NCBI RefSeq assembly: GCF_027988105.1
Contig: NZ_JAQJZJ010000004.1
Span: 124,001-188,000, forward strand
Origin: Pseudomonas aestuarii
GTDB taxonomy: Bacteria > Pseudomonadota > Gammaproteobacteria > Pseudomonadales > Pseudomonadaceae
Length of the DNA: 64,000 bases
Reading direction: 5' to 3'
A program made the position numbers and the translations under genes. Shown piece by piece: positions 61,429 through 64,000 of the stretch (position 1 is the stretch's first letter; each line of letters begins with the position of its first letter). Under the pieces are notes generated by a model. It searched no databases, was not told the DNA's origin, and saw only the letters and a program-made list of their open reading frames with translations.

Positions 61429-62075
61429 TGTCAGTGGTAACCAGCAAGCACGCCGAAGAACTGGCGCAAGGCGCCCTCGAGCTGGGCGTCGAGGTATCCG
61501 CCCTGCAGCAGGAACAGTTGCTGGCCTATCTGGCGCTGCTGATCAAGTGGAACAAGGCCTACAACCTCACCGCGGTGCGCGACCCGGACGAAATGGTTTC
61601 GCGCCACCTGCTCGACAGCCTGAGTGTGCAGCCCTACGTCTTCGATGCTGGGGATAACTGGCTGGACGTCGGCAGTGGTGGCGGCATGCCGGGCATTCCC
61701 CTGGCCATCCTGTTCCCCGAGCGGCAATTCACCCTGCTCGACTCCAACGGCAAGAAAACCCGCTTTCTCACTCAGGTGAAGCTGGAGCTGAAACTGACCA
61801 ACCTGGAAGTTATCCACAGCCGGGTCGAGGCCTTCAAGCCGCCGCAGCCATTCAGCGGTATCGTTTCCCGTGCTTTCAGCAGCCTGGAGGATTTTGCCAA
61901 CTGGACCCGCCATCTCGGCGATGGCCAGAGCCAGTGGCTGGCCATGAAGGGCGTGCATCCGGACGACGAACTGCAAGCTCTGCCGGCCGACTTCCGCCTG
62001 GCAGCCACCCATGTGCTCAAGGTTCCCGGTTGCCAAGGTCAGCGTCATCTGCTGATACTGCGTCGCTCGGTCTAG
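61428..62075 (+). CDS. rsmG: 16S rRNA m7G527 methyltransferase
   Basis: Methylates N7 of guanine 527 of 16S rRNA; loss gives low-level streptomycin resistance. The 215-residue protein has the SAM-binding [21 protein letters not shown] and the N-terminal [23 protein letters not shown]. Its start shares a base with the mnmG stop (TGATG). A perfect DnaA box (TTATCCACA at 61810-61818) lies in the coding sequence. Confidence 0.96.
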
Positions 62076-62087
62076 GGGGAACGCAAC

Positions 62088-62876
62088 ATGGCTAAAGTAT
62101 TCGCAATCGCCAACCAGAAAGGCGGCGTGGGCAAGACCACCACCTGCATCAATCTGGCGGCCTCGCTGGTTGCGACCAAGCGCCGCGTCCTGCTGATCGA
62201 TCTTGATCCACAGGGTAACGCCACCATGGGCAGCGGTGTGGATAAGCATGCCCTGGAGCATTCGATCTACGACGTGTTGATCGGTGAATGCAACCTGGTC
62301 GAGGCCATGCAGTATTCCGAGCACGGTGGTTACCAGTTGCTGCCGGCCAACCGTGACCTGACGGCTGCGGAAGTCGGCCTGCTGGAAATGAAAATGAAGG
62401 AAAGCCGCCTGCGTAACGCCTTGGCGCCGATCCGCGAGAACTACGATTACATCCTCATCGACTGTCCACCGGCACTGTCGATGCTCACGGTCAATGCCCT
62501 GGTGGCCGCCGATGGGGTGATCATCCCCATGCAATGCGAGTATTTCGCCCTGGAAGGCTTGAGCGACCTGATCAACAGCATTCAGCGCATTGCGCAAATG
62601 CTCAATCCTTCGCTGAAGATCGAAGGCCTGCTGCGTACCATGTACGACCCGCGCATCAGCCTGACCAACGATGTAACGGCGCAGCTCAAGCAGCATTTCC
62701 CCGACACGCTGTACCAAACCGTTATCCCGCGCAACATTCGCCTGGCCGAGGCCCCTAGCTACGGCATGCCGGCGCTGGTTTATGACAAGCAATCCCGTGG
62801 CGCCATTGCCTACCTGGCCTTGGCTGGCGAGTTGGTTCGCCGTCAGCGCGCCGGCGCCCACACCGCAACCGCATAA
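62088..62876 (+). CDS. parA: Chromosome partitioning ATPase ParA (Soj)
   Basis: Walker-type ATPase that moves ParB-parS complexes after replication. The 262-residue protein has the deviant Walker A KGGVGKTT (residues 11-18), LLIDLDPQGNATMGSG, and DYILIDCPPALSMLT. It lacks the long N-terminal regulator domain of plasmid ParA, as in chromosomal Soj. A perfect DnaA box (TGTGGATAA at 62237-62245) lies inside it. GGGGGAA precedes the start, 12 bp after rsmG; parB follows after 10 bp. Confidence 0.97.
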   Translation: MAKVFAIANQKGGVGKTTTCINLAASLVATKRRVLLIDLDPQGNATMGSGVDKHALEHSIYDVLIGECNLVEAMQYSEHGGYQLLPANRDLTAAEVGLLEMKMKESRLRNALAPIRENYDYILIDCPPALSMLTVNALVAADGVIIPMQCEYFALEGLSDLINSIQRIAQMLNPSLKIEGLLRTMYDPRISLTNDVTAQLKQHFPDTLYQTVIPRNIRLAEAPSYGMPALVYDKQSRGAIAYLALAGELVRRQRAGAHTATA

Positions 62877-62886
62877 GGAACTCCGC

Positions 62887-63759
62887 ATGGCCGTCAAGAA
62901 ACGAGGGCTGGGACGTGGCTTGGACGCCCTGCTGGGGGGCACCACCGTCACTGCTCTGCAGGAAGAAGCTGCCCAGGTCGATAGCCGCGAGCTGCAATAC
63001 GTGCCCCTGGACCTGATCCAGCGCGGCAAGTACCAACCGCGCCGTGACATGGATGCCACCGCGCTGGATGAACTGGCGCAGTCGATCAAGGCCCAGGGTG
63101 TGTTGCAACCGATTGTGGTGCGGCCGATTGGCGAAGGGCGTTTCGAGATAGTCGCCGGAGAACGGCGCTGGCGTGCCTGCCAGCAGGCTGGCCTGGACAA
63201 GATCCCGGCCATGGTGCGCGAACTGCCCGACGAGGCAGCGATCGCCATGGCGCTGATCGAGAACATCCAGCGTGAAGACCTCAACCCGATCGACGAGGCC
63301 GTTGCCCTGCAACGGCTGCAGCAGGAATTCCAGCTTACCCAGCAGCAGGTGGCTGAGGCCGTGGGCAAATCCCGCGTGACCATCACCAACCTGCTGCGCC
63401 TGATCGGTCTGCCGGACGAGATCAAGACCCTGCTGTCCCATGGCGATTTGGAGATGGGCCATGCGCGTGCCCTGCTGGGTCTGCCTGCGGAACAACAGGT
63501 CGAAGGGGCGCGACACGTTGTCGCACGAGGGCTGACAGTACGACAAACCGAAGCCCTGGTACGCCAGTGGTTGAGTGGCAAAGACAAGCCGGTTGCGGCG
63601 CCCAAGGCCGACCCGGATATAAGTCGTCTGGAGCAGCGCCTGGCCGAGCGCCTGGGCTCTCCGGTGCAGATCAAGCACGGGCAGAAGGGCAAAGGCCAAC
63701 TGGTGATTCGCTACAGCTCACTGGATGAATTGCAGGGTGTTCTGGCCCACATCCGCTGA
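62887..63759 (+). CDS. parB: Chromosome partitioning protein ParB
   Basis: CTP-dependent DNA-sliding protein that loads at parS. The 290-residue protein has the N-terminal RGLGRGLDALLGG (ParA-stimulating peptide), the CTP-binding region with GERRWRACQQAG and ENIQREDLNPIDEA, the helix-turn-helix LTQQQVAEAVGKSRVTITN (about 150-172) and the C-terminal dimer domain. Two of its binding sites, parS, are in recF. The ATG at 62887 follows AAGGAA. Confidence 0.97.
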   Translation: MAVKKRGLGRGLDALLGGTTVTALQEEAAQVDSRELQYVPLDLIQRGKYQPRRDMDATALDELAQSIKAQGVLQPIVVRPIGEGRFEIVAGERRWRACQQAGLDKIPAMVRELPDEAAIAMALIENIQREDLNPIDEAVALQRLQQEFQLTQQQVAEAVGKSRVTITNLLRLIGLPDEIKTLLSHGDLEMGHARALLGLPAEQQVEGARHVVARGLTVRQTEALVRQWLSGKDKPVAAPKADPDISRLEQRLAERLGSPVQIKHGQKGKGQLVIRYSSLDELQGVLAHIR

Positions 63760-63804
63760 AACAATTGACCATGTAGCAGGTTCACGTAAATCACTACCTG
63801 GCTG

Positions 63805-63833
63805 TTGAACCGGGGAACCTGCGCCCCTATACT
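63805..63833 (+). promoter_or_regulatory. Sigma-70 promoter of the ATP synthase operon
   Basis: TTGAAC (63805-63810), a 17-base spacer and TATACT (63828-63833) form a strong promoter about 70 bases upstream of the atpI start. Confidence 0.85.
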
Positions 63834-63906
63834 TTGCGCGCTTTTGTCGGCACGAAATATGCCAGGCCGTTGATTTGAGGCGGCCGACACCGTAGGGACT
63901 GTGACG

Positions 63907-64000
63907 ATGGATGTACGCAAGCCAAATCGCACGCCCTTTCATCGTTTAGCGGTGTTTCCGGTCTTGTTGACCCAGTTGGCTGTACTACTGTTAGCGGCTG
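63907..64000 (+). CDS. atpI: ATP synthase subunit I (N-terminal part, cut by window edge)
   Basis: Only the first 31 codons are present: MDVRKPNRTPFHRLAVFPVL then LTQLAVLLLAA, entering the first membrane helix. AtpI is a small membrane protein encoded first in the atp operon that helps assemble the c-ring. The position after parB and its own promoter fit the Pseudomonas atp operon. The start at 63907 agrees with the family N-terminus; a GTG two codons upstream (63901) is possible. Confidence 0.85.
   Translation, partial: MDVRKPNRTPFHRLAVFPVLLTQLAVLLLAA

Overview
The window is a 64 kb stretch of a high-GC gammaproteobacterial chromosome, almost certainly a Pseudomonas, spanning the replication origin. 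The case rests on dnaA-dnaN-recF-gyrB on one side of an origin-like region and rpmH-rnpA-yidD-yidC-mnmE-mnmG-rsmG-parA-parB-atpI on the other, on trpI divergent from trpBA, and on gene order that (from memory) runs like P. aeruginosa PAO1 from dnaA to prlC, shown here in reverse. No rRNA, tRNA, CRISPR array or intact insertion sequence was seen. The species cannot be named from this sequence alone.

Layout. 1-7.7 kb: end of prlC, a membrane diguanylate cyclase, a gamma-carbonic-anhydrase-like protein, a HAD phosphatase, small exported proteins and lipoproteins, OsmC, a flavin monooxygenase and dodecin. 7.8-10.8 kb: trpI and the trpBA operon with a strong terminator. 10.9-17.4 kb: a block I do not recall at this place in PAO1, made of two tandem LysR regulators, a glutathione S-transferase, a three-module flavin/iron-sulfur oxidoreductase, an NTF2-like protein and pbpG. 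17.5-22.7 kb: choline-O-sulfate use (LysR regulator, betC, a ChoX-type binding protein, a SulP permease). 22.7-40.8 kb: conserved housekeeping genes (aroE, hemF, qor, tsaC, dprA, LysM protein, def-fmt-rsmB-trkA, a queuosine-precursor transporter behind a probable preQ1 riboswitch, PilZ, a lipid A-type acyltransferase, tag, glyQS, gmhB, plsC-like).

41.0-48.1 kb is the most unusual part. Instead of lying next to the plsC-like gene, gyrB is separated from it by about 7 kb. This holds a six-gene membrane-lipid operon related to E. coli ynbA/ynbC/ynbD/ynbB plus an extra PlsC acyltransferase and a small membrane protein, and then a small-RNA gene with all the hallmarks of the CrcZ/CrcY/CrcX family: sigma-54 promoter, CbrB-like upstream site, many A-rich Hfq/Crc motifs and a terminator hairpin. 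A short IS21 istA-like remnant and a small unknown ORF flank the RNA gene.

48.2-64 kb is the origin core. gyrB, recF, dnaN and dnaA read leftward; two parS sites lie in recF; oriC lies between dnaA and rpmH with three perfect DnaA boxes and an AT-rich tract. A second origin-like region lies between mnmE and mnmG and shares a 14-base AT-rich motif with the first. parA and parB follow, then the promoter and start of the ATP synthase operon.
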